DNA of 64,000 nucleotides from the NCBI GenBank assembly GCA_964035755.1, contig CAXIVR010000005.1:14917588-14981587 (forward strand). Direction: 5' to 3'. The stretch comes from Teleogryllus oceanicus (lineage: Eukaryota; Arthropoda; Insecta; Orthoptera; Gryllidae). The position numbers and the translations under genes are program-made. Below are positions 1 to 13,355 of this stretch, piece by piece (positions within the stretch are counted from its first letter, which is position 1; every line of letters starts with the position of its first letter). Below the pieces are notes generated by a model that saw only the letters and a program-made list of their open reading frames with translations, ran no database searches and was not told the DNA's origin.

Positions 1-2870
1 TGAAAAATCTAGACCTATCAAGAAAACGAACACTCTTCAGAGTAGATGATCAAAATATGTCAAGAGCTACGTATTGGTTCCAGGAGGTGTGAAGTATAAT
101 TAGAACGAGGTTGCAAAAGACGACGTTCATGTTAGAATATTTTCACGATGTATTAACGAGTAAGAGTCTCTCTTCTTCGTAGTTCCTTTAGTGTTTACGC
201 ATTCGGAGCTTGACTCCGTGGCCGAGGAGTGAAACAAGAGCAGCACTGCCGTGAGAGGTGCCGTCAGCGGGTAAACAGAGCATTGTTTTTGAAAAGTGAT
301 TTCGCTCATTTTATTAATTGTGAATGAAAATGCTTATGTTAATTTATGATTAATTTGGTTAAGCTTTTCTGCAAAGTTCCTTCAGGAGATAGTGTCATTT
401 ATTGTTTTTGTTTATGGATAGTGAAAGTGCAAATTATGAGCTCAGGTCCATTTCGCGTTGCTGACATAAATTTATTGGGATCGGTAAGTAACCGGAGCTA
501 CAAGAAACAGTAAAGAGCAGGATTAATGTACGTTGACTCTAAAATCTGAAGGAAGTTATTTAAGTGACTACAGTGTGTGGGTGAGTAAAACTAAAGTGAT
601 ACCAAAATGCCTCGCTTATTTCGCTTCTGGCTAAATAGTACATTATAAGACACACAAGACCGCCCGTATTTTTAAAACTCTAAAACAAAGCTGTAGATTT
701 GAAAAGTGTTGAGTGAAAGAGATCAATACCAAAGAAAACAAAGCATTTACTCACAAGATTCATGTATGTTATCTACATTTTTGAAGACCAAGTTTAAAAG
801 AATCGACGTTCAAATAAAAAAGAAGTTATTCAAACGGTACAAAAGGAAATTAGGGAGTATGTATTATTTCTGAAAGATGACTTCATTGAAAATTGTGGAA
901 CTGATTGGCCGGATAGGTGAGAATAAAATTTTACTACTAAGTACCTCGTAACATCTCCCAAGTCAAGCAGTCGTCGAATTGACAAAATTTGAGAGATGGA
1001 CTGCTCTTTTCCGAAGAAATAAAGATGATAACTTTTTTGAAACTTTCTGATGAATTCACATTGTGTGATGGTGTATTTTTCTAGTATTTGGACAGTTTGA
1101 GCTTGTGTTTGTGTCATAACCAGCCTATTCCCGTCAGCATGCTTCGGACAATGTCCTGAACAAAGTACTGTAGTATTTAAAGACCAAATTCTTTTTATGA
1201 CAAAGACAAAGAAAGATAAGTGACATCTAAAACAATGTGAGCTCGAGAGCTTCCAAAACTTTCCAGCAATTGACATGAAAGGTAATTACGCCTAAGTTTT
1301 CATAATATTCTTTTAGTTTATGCATTGAAATTTAGCTTGTATGAAGCGTTGCCTACAGCAACTAGCGACACTAGCACGCACGTGTGGCAACATCAGGAAA
1401 CTTCGGAAATAATCCGACTTCTTCTCTTATACGTTATGGTATTATAACGCGTTCCTTCTGAAATTATTAGAATGCCGTTTCAAAGCTAGTATTTTTTTGT
1501 GATAAGAATGAAAAGTAAAAAGAGGTAACGGGACACTTGATTCTCGATTGATAGGGAGATCAAAGTTCTTTAACGAGCGCTGGAGGTGTGATGCCTTGCA
1601 AGGTGGGGCAGGGACAGTGCGTGGGGGAGGGGACAGTGCGGGGGGAGGGGACAGTGCGGGGGGGAGGGGACGGGGGCGAGACGAGGCGGGACAGGACGGG
1701 ACTACACGTACTGAGACGGAATGGAGCGAGGAAAGTCAGGGAAGGGCGAGAGAAAGGAAAAGAGCTCAAGTGATCACAACTCCCCGCCCCTTCACTGCCT
1801 GGGAGATGCGGAGAATGACCAACATGCAAGTACAAATAATAAAACTAAACAAAATTTAAAACATATTGAAAAACTTGTTTTACTCTATTTTTTTTCAATT
1901 TAAATGTACTATCCAGTCTCCACTTTATCTCATCCCGTACAATCAAATGTACATACACATTGTAAACATTAATTGAGATTAATTACTATTTTACGTAAAT
2001 GAATATTTTCAGTTATAGCTATTTACTCTTTCATTTTGAATTAAATAAGTTAAATATAAAACTGATGTTCTATCACGTAAAGGAATATAAAATAAATGAT
2101 AGCTTTAAGCAGACACTATGATTAAACATTGTTATTTCTCAGATATTACGTGTTTTGTTTTTATCTCAAGATCCAAAATGGAGTATATCACGGAATATTG
2201 GAAGTAAAGTTGACGAAAATTCAGTACGATTGACGGTAGTTTACAATGTTTAATTATCGTTTCCTTGATGTTTTCTGCATATAAAACAAACTTTCTATTT
2301 TCTAGGAATATCCGTCAGTTAGTTAAGATTGTCGAAACATTTTTTTCTGATGGACATGAAGTATTAGAACGTTCAATAAAAAATGAAGTATGTGCAATTA
2401 AGAATTAGAATTCACAACTATCACAAACGATTCACGATTCAGCCTCCTCGCAAAGAGAATTGGCCATCAACAGAAGGTCTACCGGGTTTAATACTTTCAT
2501 AAGTTTTAATGTAGAATTTAATGAATATATATAATTTATTTATATGAAAAAATCGTTATTTCATTTTTTTTAATGTTTGATAAAGGTCGGCTAAACGCAT
2601 TTTAAATTAATGAATGATATTCTCCATTTTGAAAGGTGATTTCGTAAAACGATTCAAACCCATAAAATATTATTAATACAAAATGAAAGCAAAATACTTA
2701 TTTTAAGAACAAAAACAAATTAAACAATACTAGACATAACATAGTTTAAAATAAAATGAATCATAGAATGGAGAAAATTCAGGAAATGAAGTGCAGAGGA
2801 ACTGAATGAAAGACGAATAATGAAAATTGATTAAAAACAGAGCTGCAAATGTAAAGAACGAGAGAATAAA
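1..2870. other. AT-rich DNA, nothing recognised
   Basis: AT-rich non-coding sequence. 1600-1700 holds a short G-rich repeat (gacagtgcgggggagggg three times). The 148-aa minus-strand frame at 830-1276 has no recognisable motif. Confidence 0.6.
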
Positions 2871-2879
2871 ACACTAAAA

Positions 2880-3130
2880 CAAGTCGTCGGCGAGCTGAGC
2901 CGAAGGCAAGTTGTCAAGACGAAGGGAGACAGGAGGCAAGTCGTCGAGGCGAACAAAGAGGCAAGTCGTCGACGTGAGGCAAGGCGTACCGAGCCGAGGG
3001 GGAAATTGGGGAGAAAGCGTTGAGGGGGGGGGGCCGAAAAGCGTTGCGGTGATGCGAGCTGAGCCGAGAGGTAAGTCGTCGAGGCGAAGGGGAGCAGAGA
3101 GACAAGTAGTCGAGGATGAGAGCAGATGAG
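2880..3130. repeat. Degenerate minisatellite of gaggcaagtcgtcgaggcga type
   Basis: About nine imperfect units around ggcaagtcgtcgaggcgaa, with a poly-G interruption near 3027. Open frames across it are compositional. Confidence 0.75.
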
Positions 3131-3239
3131 ACGCTAATCGAGACGAGATGCGTTGACAGTGAATAAGAGGCGAGTTCAACAAAAAGAAGGATACCTTGGA
3201 AATGAGAGGCAGCTTGGAAGGGGGCGTTGGAGCACTCAC

Positions 3240-3670
3240 CTCGGCGACACCGGGGGCTGCGAGGGCGGCGGCGACGGCGGCGTGGGCGACGGCGGGCGGG
3301 GCGGCGGCGGCGGCGGCGGGCGGGCGGGGCGGGGCGACGGCGCGGGGCGGCGAGGGCGGGAGGGCGGCGGGCGCGCGCTACACGCTGTGCAGCGGAATGC
3401 ACTCCCGCCGCCCGCCGTGGCGCCCGCCCCGGCGCGCCCCGCTCGGCGGCCGCGTTGCACCGCCCATTGCTACGACCCTGCGGCAGGCGGCGCGTTCAGG
3501 CCCGGCCCGCGCCGCCCGCCCGCCCCGGACCCGCCCACCGCCCCGGGCGGGCGGGCGCGGCGCGGCGCGGGGCGCAGGGCGGGCGGCGAGAGCGGGGTGG
3601 GGCGGCGGAGTCGGCGCGGGCACCGCCCACGGCTCGGCAACGCCCACGTCGCTTCAGCCCACTGCCTCGG
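3240..3670. promoter_or_regulatory. GC-rich island with minus-strand splice-donor edge
   Basis: Very GC- and CpG-rich, starting with ggc/gcggcg runs and becoming mixed sequence. Its left edge is a consensus minus-strand donor, gtcgccgag followed by gtgagtg (last exon base 3240). This could be an unmethylated promoter/first exon on the minus strand. The Ala/Arg/Pro-rich frames are not credible proteins. Confidence 0.4.
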
Positions 3671-6660
3671 ATTCACTTGGGTGGACTTTATTTACTTTAA
3701 CGAGGGAGGGGCAGGGTTGGGAAATGCGGAAATGAACGAAACTCGGCATGAAGGTAGTCTAGCGTGCTGACTTCAGGTATGCGTATTCGTACAACGTTTG
3801 GAGGCAAACACGAGAAATTCTAGCGCAAATGTCCGGCCGAGCAAGGGATATGATGGAGCACGAATTACCAAGTTACGTGGAGGAGAAGTCGGTAACAAGC
3901 GTTACTCACTGAATTCTTCCATATCGAATGTCAACAGTATATTTGTCTCACAATTCATCATAACATTATGAAAAGCAGTTTATTGTTTTTTCACATTGTT
4001 GCCGTTTTAATGTTTCTCTTTTGTGCTTTTAATATCAGACATATACATTACAGATAACAATAATATTACGAATTTTTGAATCACTTTCAAGGTGTGCAAA
4101 AAATGAAAAAAAAAAATACAACGGGTATTTGAACAAGAAATATTCAGCGCTGGAGCCTGGATTGCTAGCAACTACGCCGTCACGAACTTGTCAGTTCCTG
4201 CCATGCGAGATCACTTGCGCGGCCGTCCGTTTGCGAGAGATCCTTCCTCATTTTTCCAAAGCATGCGTTCATTCCGCCTAATGAATATGCATACCCGAAC
4301 TCTGCATGAAAGGCAACCTCCACGCTGTCCTGTTCGACTTCGCGTTCCCCACCCCCGGATGGCGTCTCGCGGACGCAGCGCCCATCGAGCTGTCCGCGCC
4401 GCCCGTGGGCTGTGGCTTGGGGGCGTGGGCGAGACCTGCCGTCGGCGGCGACCGCACCCTCTCGCGCATCTGGCGTCCGACCGGTCACGCGGGGGGGGGC
4501 GCCCACCCCCCCTCGGCCTGGCCTCCAGGGCGCTTGCGAGCCCTCCATTCAGCGGTCGGAGGCATAGAACGGATTGCGATCTTAAACACGAAACGAACGA
4601 ATGCGACATTAAATGCGTATGTTGGAACCCGAGTTTGAGGGATTCAAATACTTCCCGATTTTCAGTAAGCTTTTCACAAACAATAGGATATCATGCGGTG
4701 GTTATGAAATTAAGAGTTGGAATGTGGGTACCACAGTACCCATTCTCTGCTTCCCCGTGAGGTACCTGTTCATCGAGCCTCCCAGGCCAAGTTCGTTGCC
4801 TCTCCGGTAACTTGGGCAGAGCGTAGCTTTGACAAATTCTTTCTCTCGAGTTTATGTAATACAACAAAATTCATGAATACGAGTAGGGTTAAAGTTATCT
4901 TCAACTCAATATAAAAGCGTGAATAAAAGTTTACTTCAATATTTCGGACGCCAGATGCGCTTTCAAACATAATTTAAAACTATATAAATAAAACATATGC
5001 TATAACCATAAAATAATGTACAAATTACTCATAAATAACATATTAACACAGGATATTTTAAATGAAATTTAAATTAAAAACAATTTCTGTGTGTTGTTTG
5101 ATTGAAAGGTTCTTGTACATCAAAGTTTATTAGAATACGCAATGAACCATTAGTGAGATACGACAACATTAACTAATAGAGGTGTGTTCTTTAAACCAGT
5201 CTTCAGATTGTGTGACTATTGTGTTTACAGAGAAGAAGCATACGCGTGGCGAAACTTTTGTTGGTTTTCGTGCTCTGGTGTATACGAATTTGTTTGGTAA
5301 TACATGTGATCCCCGTGATTCCATAAGTTGATTAAGAGAAAGAAAGAGTACTGAAGACGCAATCAAAGAATGGTGCCGTACCAGCCGCTCAACCTCGAAC
5401 GCAGTTTTCGCAAGGCCTCGTGAAGAAAGGCTGGTAAGAAGTGTCGGGAAAATAGGGAGTGGATGAAAGTTTCTGCAAAGAGTTTACGTGCAATGCTCCA
5501 GATGAATGCCTCAACTCTTGAGCAGATTGAGATTTGGAGGGGAAAAATCTGGTTACCCAGGAAAGACAATTAGGCTAGAACCTCCTACGAAACCCTTTGA
5601 GACAAGGAGCTAAAAATATAAATACCAGCATTTTAATAAATACGAATCTTCTTCTTTAAAATTTTAAGCATTGTAATTCTTTATTTTCCCGATTTTTTAC
5701 TGAAAATTTCTTGTCGAAAATGCGGCGACTAAAATTAAAATTATTGCATAGCAATTCAGTGAAATGGCACAAATTTGTGGGAGTAATATTTTGACCAAAA
5801 ACATTTCATTGCATTTTGTAATATTTTCTAAACAATTAATACAAGTCAGGAAATAATATTTTGTAACCGTTGGTTACAAAATATATTGTGAATAAACTCA
5901 TTTTTACAAATATTAACTAGTTTATGTTGTGCTGTTATTTATGCCTTGGTATTGTTACAACTTAAAAATTCTCAAATTCTCTCTCTTGTCTGGGAAAACC
6001 AGTCCGTATATTTAAACACTTAAATAAATATTGTGAAAGCATTTAATTGATTTTTAGTATTTTAGTGTACTGAAATCACTCGAAAGTTGTCTGGAGCTCA
6101 TTTCTGTCGTCCACCACTGCACTGGTGCTGGGGTGCGCAACGGTGAGTGGCGGTGATCGGGCGAGTGAAGGGCGAGTGAAGGGCGAACGGAGGCCAAGAA
6201 AGAGGTGAGCCGGTAGGTGAAATTAGCGCGCGAACTTTCACGCGTGAGTTATTTGGTGAGTGTGAAAGAAAGCTTGAAGCAAACAAACTGAATCCATTCA
6301 CCAGCGTGCATGTAAATACTGTATGCAATCACAAACATGATTTATTCAACAGCTTAAACATTGATTACGCTTGTTTGATAGCGGAACATCTGACGCAAGA
6401 AGGAACCTGTCCTTTAAAGGAAAACTTCGACGAATAAAATGAACGACAAATAGACTTCAAACGCATCGAAGTTTCATTGCTTATGAGAAAACCGTTACGC
6501 CTACAAGACGTCAAAAGAAAAAATGATTTATTTTGATACAAAGTATTGAAAGCTTAGTTTGTGATTGACATACAGCAAATCCACTTGAAAACAGTTAAAA
6601 ACACACCAAAAAACAACCAAATCAAGAATAAAAACACACAAAGAAAATTAAAGAAGGCAC
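3670..6660. other. Mostly AT-rich DNA, nothing recognised
   Basis: A mixed, moderately GC-rich patch lies at 4180-4620. A short repeat of gggcgagtgaa occurs near 6160. No coding sequence could be supported. Confidence 0.6.
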
Positions 6661-6669
6661 CATCTCCGC

Positions 6670-6796
6670 CTCAGGGCTGGGTTGCCCCTTGCTCCTACCA
6701 CCCCGCTCCCACCCCGGCCCCACATAGATTCCCACTCGGTCCCTGCCCAGGCCGCTGTCTGCTGGAGCCGTCACCACCGCCGCCGACATCGCGCCG

Positions 6797-6831
<35 letters not shown>

Positions 6832-6964
6832 GTCGCCGTCGCCGCCGCAGTCGAGCGGGACCCGGCGCGGGACGGACGGGGCGGGACGGGACGGGACGGC
6901 ACGGGACGAGAGGCGTCGGGACGCGTTCCGCGACCGATGCTCTTCTGAGGGGAGTCCACTCACC
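6670..6964. repeat. (GCC)n and (GGGAC)n GC-rich tract
   Basis: 6790-6850 is a near-uniform gcc repeat and 6870-6910 repeats gggac. A minus-strand donor-like site (gatgtcccttg, then gtgagtgg; last base 6964) lies at the right edge. Confidence 0.85.
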
Positions 6965-7084
6965 AAGGGACATCGTCGACAGGCGATGCAATTACACAAC
7001 CGTTCCACTCCCATAAGGTTCCACATGCCCAGCCCCACCTTCAAGGAAGACGTCTCCTTCGCGCAGAGATAGAGATGAGAAGAG

Positions 7085-7778
7085 CAGGGGGCCGTCAGTC
7101 GGGCAATCAGGGAAAAGTCAGGGAATTTAGTATTGCCTGGAAAAGTCAGGAAAACGTCAGGGAAAATATTTCAGAAAACGCAAACTTTAAAAAATGCATG
7201 CAAATTTTAATTCATTAAACTGTAATTTACTTTCTCCTGCACGTAGTATAGAGAAAGTTCAGCAATGTTGCTTTGGGAGTACTTTACATGAAGATCCAAG
7301 ACATTTTCGTAATTCTCACATACATCTTTATACGTCCCCCGTTTTCGTTGCTCGAAAGAGCAATGCACTACAAATAGAATGGTTCGTTGTTATGAAACAT
7401 CAGAATCTGTAATTCTGAAGGTCGTTTTTTGTTAACTACATTGTTGACGCCAGAATTTTTTTAAACATAAAATTTGTGCTTCAAAATTATATCTTCAAAT
7501 TATGTTAAAACAATCTTTTCGAAATATGAATGATTTTTGCGTAATTTTATACAAATTTTGACCGAATAAGGAAGAATGCAGTAAATTATATCACATACGC
7601 CCACTTTTATTAAATATTTCGAATTTTCAAAATTGACACAAAAGTAAATTTTTAGTAGTATCTTGCGTATGAACATTTACATTACAGGTAAATTTTAAAA
7701 TGGAATGCACTTTTTGTGGGCACAGAAAATTTAAATGTTCTTTTTAGAAGTTTCTTAATATCTCAATTTCTTGTGAAA

Positions 7779-7829
<51 letters not shown>

Positions 7830-8300
7830 TAACAAAAATAACAGCCTTTCCACATTGCCTGGGGAACTGCGGTCTTTAGTTGTGGTCTATAGGTCGACAG
7901 TGCGGCGTTTCAAATACTATGATCAAGAAACATCAACAAATTGTTGTTAGGGTAGAACACGATACCATGATTGCAACGGTAGAAAGCCATTTTCAATAAA
8001 AAACATCCACTTTTTAGAATTTACCCTTTTGTTTCTTTCGGTGAAGAGAAGTTTGGAAATGGCTGAAGTAGGATACGTGTAGTTACAATGAACATACTCT
8101 TACTTGAATTCTTTTTTTATATATTTACAATGTATAACTACAATGCACATTCCAAAATCAAAGTGTATGTATAATCAATTCTTTGAATTAAATTCTTTAG
8201 TCACATTGAAAGTTAGTATATCAGAGAAATTGAGTATTTCTGGAAGAAATATTAAGAAAATGTCAGGAAATTTCATTCCGTTAAGTTAGTGGCCACCCTG
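7085..8300. mobile_element. Candidate non-autonomous hAT element
   Basis: The left end reads CAGGGGGCCGTCAGTCGGGC, followed by several tcaggga(a) phrases (aatcagggaaaagtcaggga). The right end reads tgtcaggaaatttc ... AGTGGCCACCCTG. The outer CAGGG-GGCC ends are inverted, and the tcagggaa subterminal phrases are typical of a widespread hAT group I recognise by pattern. The flanking 8-mers gagaagag and gaaaagga match only in part, so the target duplication is weak. An (AAT)n microsatellite lies inside (7780-7826). No coding capacity. Confidence 0.45.
7780..7826. repeat. (AAT)n microsatellite
   Basis: Uninterrupted taa/ataat repeats, inside the candidate hAT element. Confidence 0.95.
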
Positions 8301-10080
8301 GAAAAGGAGAATCTTTGCATGAAGTCCAATGTCAAGATATTTTGGACATTTCCTTTCAACCTAGAGCAGACACTCCGCCTGCACTAGTCACTTGCCTGCC
8401 TGGGGAGCCCGACGCTCCTACGGATACGGGCAATTGCCTTTGAGTTCGCACTCATTTCCCCTTAAAATTCATAAAAGGGTGTACAAGCCCAAGATGGAGA
8501 GTCGCGAGGCAGTGAATAGTGGTTGCATATGAAAATATGTTTGCCACATTTTTTTCTATCATTAACAGAAAATTATATTATGTTTATATTCTTCACTACT
8601 TATCACTATTTGATGTTTATTTTCTTTCTAAATTCTTCCCTATACGAACATCTTTGCCATGTGACCAGAATACGTTTGAATGGCGAATTCTTTCCTTGTT
8701 TTTGTTTTGAGTTGTGTTATTTAATCATTCAGTTATTTATTGTATTTAGAAATAACACGAAATAAATTAACAAGTTTATGGAAGTTAACAATTCAGGCTT
8801 ATTGATGGATTGATGGACTTTTAACAGACAAGAATATTTGTCTGCTAAATCTTCTAACCTGAGCGTGGAAGTTAATTCTTTTATATCATTCTTAAGTAAA
8901 CAAGCTTACAAAATCAAGATACTTTTGATTCAATTTTTTTAAAATTTTACTCTAACTTAAAATTTGAAATTGACTTCTATTATTCTGTTATATTACTATT
9001 TCATTTCAATGGATTGTTTCTTTGCATTAAAGAGAAAATAGGAATTAATATAGGTAAATTTGTGATAATAACTGTCAAGTAACTTCTCTCTGTCGTGGGC
9101 CAGGTTTCCTGTAACGTACAGACACTCCGGAGGAATTTGGAGGAATTTTCTTTTAAATCTGGCGTCAATTTCTCTGGACGCAGTGCCCGCGAGCTCTCGG
9201 AAGCTTGTTACCTTGCCCAGGACCTTACATGCCTGACCTATAGATGGCTGGAGTGACAAATCCACAGCCCCGCAGCACCCTACACAGGCGACCTTCCCAT
9301 GACGAGCGGGCAAGCACTTGGTGCTACGGTTCTTAAGCAAAGTCAAATCCCGCAGACACACCATCGACCCTTAAATACTTCCATCTTTTATTGATTGTAG
9401 TTTCATTAGCGAATATACTTTCAATGTTAGTTTGTCATCCTTCAGCGTCAAACGTTCTCATCCAAACAAAATAAATTGTTGAAAATCGATAGATACTCCA
9501 TATTTTCGTCATAGAATGATAACAATAAATGTATTTCTTATTGAATGATCGAGAAAAGACTTCATAGATCAGAATAACCTACTGACCATCCTCTCACACG
9601 TGACGATTAACGTGTGACAATTAACGTACACATTTTATTACTATCCTCACTCTCCACCCGAACCCTAGAAGAAGAATAAAATGGCTACATTAGACTTATC
9701 CCAAAGATGCTAGTATTACGGCGTGGGAACAGGCCAACATACGCTGCTGCCGGGAAGGTGGTCTACGTTATGCGATTGATGCTTTTATTTCAACCTACAG
9801 CAAACGTCCGCTTCCTACACCTGGTTCCCAATTTTGAAACGCCGAACGCGATCACCTTATCTAATTCTCGCCCTAGCGTTTTTCCTCCGTTCTGTTTACC
9901 AACAGTGAAGCCAATCTACGCAGCCCCCCTTCCTGTGGAACCCATATCTCGCGCATGTGGCACTTAGGAGGTTAGGGCTGGGGTTTGGCAGCCTTCAAAT
10001 GGCCTCATCCGCTCCATAAGCGCCGTCTCGGGGCTGCCAAGAGCGCGTGTCGCAGCGGCCGAAGGGGCGGCCCCTGCGCG
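8301..10080. other. Unassigned DNA with one moderately GC patch
   Basis: A 122-codon minus-strand open frame at 8996-9364 has ordinary amino-acid composition but no family I recognise and no clear splice context. The rest is AT-rich. Confidence 0.5.
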
Positions 10081-10084
10081 CCGG

Positions 10085-10560
10085 GATATGCGCCCGATTT
10101 ATAGCCCTCGCCGCCCGCGCCGCCCCGCGCCGCCCGCGCCGCCCCGCCCGCCCGCGCCGCCCGCGCCGCCCCGCGCCGCCCGCGCCGCCCGCGCGCCCGC
10201 GCCGCCCCGCGCCGCCCGCGCCGCCCGCGCCGCCCCGCGCCGCCCGCGCCGCCCCGCCCCCGCCCCCGCGCCGCCCCGCGCCGCCCGCGCCGCGCCGCCC
10301 CGCCCGCCCCGCCCCGCCCGCCCCCCGCCTGCCGCCGCCCGCCCGCCCGCCCCGCCCGCCCGCCGCCCGCCGCCCTGCCCCACCCTGCCCGCTCTGCCCC
10401 GCCCCTCTCCCCTCCCGCCCCGCCCCGCCCGCCCCCCGCCCCGCCTTGCCCTGCCCGCGCTGCCCGCCCGCCCTCTCCCCTCCCGCCCCGTCCTCCCGCC
10501 CGTCCCTCCCGCCCCGCCCGTCCCGCCCCGCTCCGCCCCCGCCTCGCGCCGCAGCTCTGA
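10085..10560. repeat. Extreme GC tract of cgcccgcgccgcc type
   Basis: About 475 bp with almost no A or T, built from irregular ccgcgccgcc and ccgccccgcc repeats. The right part turns to cccgcc/cctccc. Multiple G-runs on the minus strand could form G-quadruplexes. Arg/Pro/Ala open frames are artefacts. Confidence 0.92.
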
Positions 10561-10799
10561 GATACTGCGCCGCAGCCCTCGCACCCCCACCCCTCCCCCG
10601 TCAGGCGAGGGGATGATTTGCACCCAGAAGCCGTCCCCTCGGACCAGAGCTGCCACTCGCACCACGCACTGGTGCGGTTTGGTCTGATTTTTACAAACTG
10701 GTGGTGGTTGGCCTACGCAATAATAATAATAACAACAACAAGTTTTAATTATTATACTAGGATCTGTAGCTTTTAATACAAATCGTCTCAGTTTCTACA

Positions 10800-11288
10800 G
10801 ATGCGTGACGACGTTAAACTTAGACGGGCCAAATGCCTGAGAATACTGCTAGCTAGGAGTTGGATTAATCCGTCCCTAAAATGCCTAGTACATACAGTTT
10901 TACATTTCACCTTCTAGTCACAGTTGCAAGTTTCACAGTCACATGGGAATACGTTTCCGTTTTCAAACTATTGTTAAAACCCATAAATACTAACCATAAG
11001 TAATGTAATACCTTAGTTTTGACCATTCAAAGAATTAACTGATGTGAACGAAGTTAAACTTAGACGGGCCAAATGCCTGAGAATACTGTTAGCTAGCAGG
11101 AGTTGGATTAATCAGACCCTAAAATGCCTAGTACATACAGTTTTACAATTCACCTTCTGGTCACAGTTGTAAGTTGAAGAGTCACATGGGAATATGTTCC
11201 CCGTTTCGCAAACTACCGTTGCAACCCATAATTGCTAACCATAAAGTAAAGGTAATATCTTATGTTTCGACCATTCCAAGAATTAACT
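10800..11288. repeat. Direct tandem duplication of a ~242-bp unit
   Basis: Copy 1 (10800-11040, starting gatgcgtgacgacgttaaac) and copy 2 (11041-11288, starting gatgtgaacgaagttaaac) align along their full length, with shared blocks such as cttagacgggccaaatgcct and aaaatgcctagtacatacag. I estimate roughly 85-90 percent identity by eye. No open frame is conserved between them. It could be a dimer of a satellite monomer or repeats within an unrecognised element. Confidence 0.9.
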
Positions 11289-11455
11289 GTCCTATCCGGG
11301 AATCAACCAGAAGGTGAAATGTTTATCATCGACTGGGCACTTGTCTTCTTAAGTCCTTTCGTAGTTCGACTGTAACTGAAGTGGTTAGTGCAACCGGACT
11401 ATCGGGAAGTCCAGGTTAAGGCAGTCAATTCTTTGAACAATGAAAACATAATTTA

Positions 11456-11500
<45 letters not shown>
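11456..11500. repeat. (ATT)n microsatellite
   Basis: About 15 copies of att. Confidence 0.95.
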
Positions 11501-12211
11501 CAACATCATTACTTCTCTTCAAGTCTCTCGCCTAGCGAGGTGCTCTACAAATGACCACAGAAACTACATAAACAGACACCAACTGCCTATTTACCAAGCT
11601 GAACATCCAAGGCCTAGTAATTCCACTTCTGAGCAATGGAGGAGTCTACATTTTGATCTAAAGGGATATTTATATCACCAGTAATCCCTTACGTGTTATC
11701 TTGTCGACCCACATTATGCCTGATCAGTTGCCATCGACCCTAAGAGATGTGGTGACTGCCAATATTCCACAAGAGCTTGGACCGATTCGTCTGCAGAATT
11801 GAGTCCGGCTTGAACGTCACATCTTTCTTTATCAATTCTGAATTTGTAGTCCGAGCCTGATGGACTACCGCAGTAAGGTCGACGCAAAGACTACCGCAGC
11901 ACTGGGACGCCTCAGGTATTCTGTTTGTGCCCAAGCAGACAACTATCCATTCTTTGTTGAATGATTTCGCCGGTTGATTGAAAGACTCTACACTCACACG
12001 TCTTGGTAATTGCGACAGAGGGTAAAAATTGTTATAAATGGATATGAGGAACTTCTGCCTAGAAAAGTCCGGTTTTGGTTAGCCAGGGCACTAAGTCATG
12101 TTTGCCTTGGTAGCCAGGACATTAAGCGTTCTCTTTGTGCTCTGCTGGATTCCTGCCGTACTAATTCTTCTGGGTTTGTTCGCTCATCAAATCTGCCTTT
12201 GTTATTGTCGT

Positions 12212-12212
12212 C

Positions 12213-12264
<52 letters not shown>
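12212..12264. repeat. (ATT)n microsatellite
   Basis: About 17 copies of att. Confidence 0.95.
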
Positions 12265-12266
<2 letters not shown>

Positions 12267-13279
12267 CAATCCCGTGCAATACCTTTCGGCAAAGGCCTAG
12301 TCATAGATAACTTCAGAATAAACATCACGCAACCCTTCTGAGTTTATGGATGGTCTATTAATATTATGTCTATATTTTAATTTACGTTTTCTATAAATTA
12401 TCACTAATAAAATTATTCATAATAGCATTGTAGACGCCAAACTAACACAATCATACAATATTATTATTAATATTTTTAAAAGGAAATTAGTTTTACACTT
12501 CTTTTCCCAAACAGTTTTCTTTAAAATCCCTAGCCTATATAATCAAGTTTTATTCATTTATTATACCATCACATCTATTAATTCTGTAGAATAGACTGGT
12601 TTTGTGCGTTCCAAATCCAACCAATATCAAGAAATGAGGTGCAAAAAGAGAGAATTTTGCAGAGACGCGACATTTTAAAAGATTCTGCTCTTCTGTGTAC
12701 CCTCATTCCGTAAAAAAGATAGAGCATGCAGTACCTTAAATTCAGAGCTACTTTGAATCGCAGGTTCTCAATTAAGTCACGTTTCGCTAACAGATTTTCA
12801 ATCTTCATACGGATATTTGGGTAGAGTTAGCACAGGAATGTTAGCGGTTGGTCTACATACTCCATATTTATACATATATGTTCATTCTGCATTTATTATT
12901 TATCGACACTGAAATTCTGAAACCTCATCATCTACAAATCAGACATTATTTAATTAAGCAGCTATGATATCATAAACATCATTCTTCTCTTTAGCATAAT
13001 TCATTTTGTTTTCAAACACTTTCTCCCACTTATTTATAACCTTGAAGACTACCTTTATTAAAATCTTCTATCAGCTACTTAAAATAGCGAATTGACGCCG
13101 CATCCGAAAACCAAACAAATGGTAGTAAGAATGCCAATTCGGATAGTTAAGAAATATTTACTCTCCTGGGATGTTATTAAATTTCAAGTGACTTGTTCAT
13201 GGCGTATTCACAGATTCTCTCCTAAAATGTGTTTAAAGATGATTAATTATTTGTCGCCTTTTTAGTCTGAGATTTCACA
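12265..13279. other. AT-rich DNA, nothing recognised
   Basis: No repeat structure or coding signal seen. Confidence 0.6.
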
Positions 13280-13291
13280 TTTTCAATACTC

Positions 13292-13353
<62 letters not shown>

Positions 13354-13355
13354 AC
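13280..13355. repeat. (GA)n microsatellite
   Basis: Runs of gagaga with two one-base slips. Confidence 0.95.

Noticed and set aside
8996..9364. 122-codon minus-strand open frame as a gene
   Set aside because: Ordinary composition but no recognised family, no splice context and an AT-rich C-terminal end; not enough support.
10047..10687. 190-200-codon open frames on both strands
   Set aside because: Pure product of the GC-rich repeat; overlapping frames are all open on both strands.
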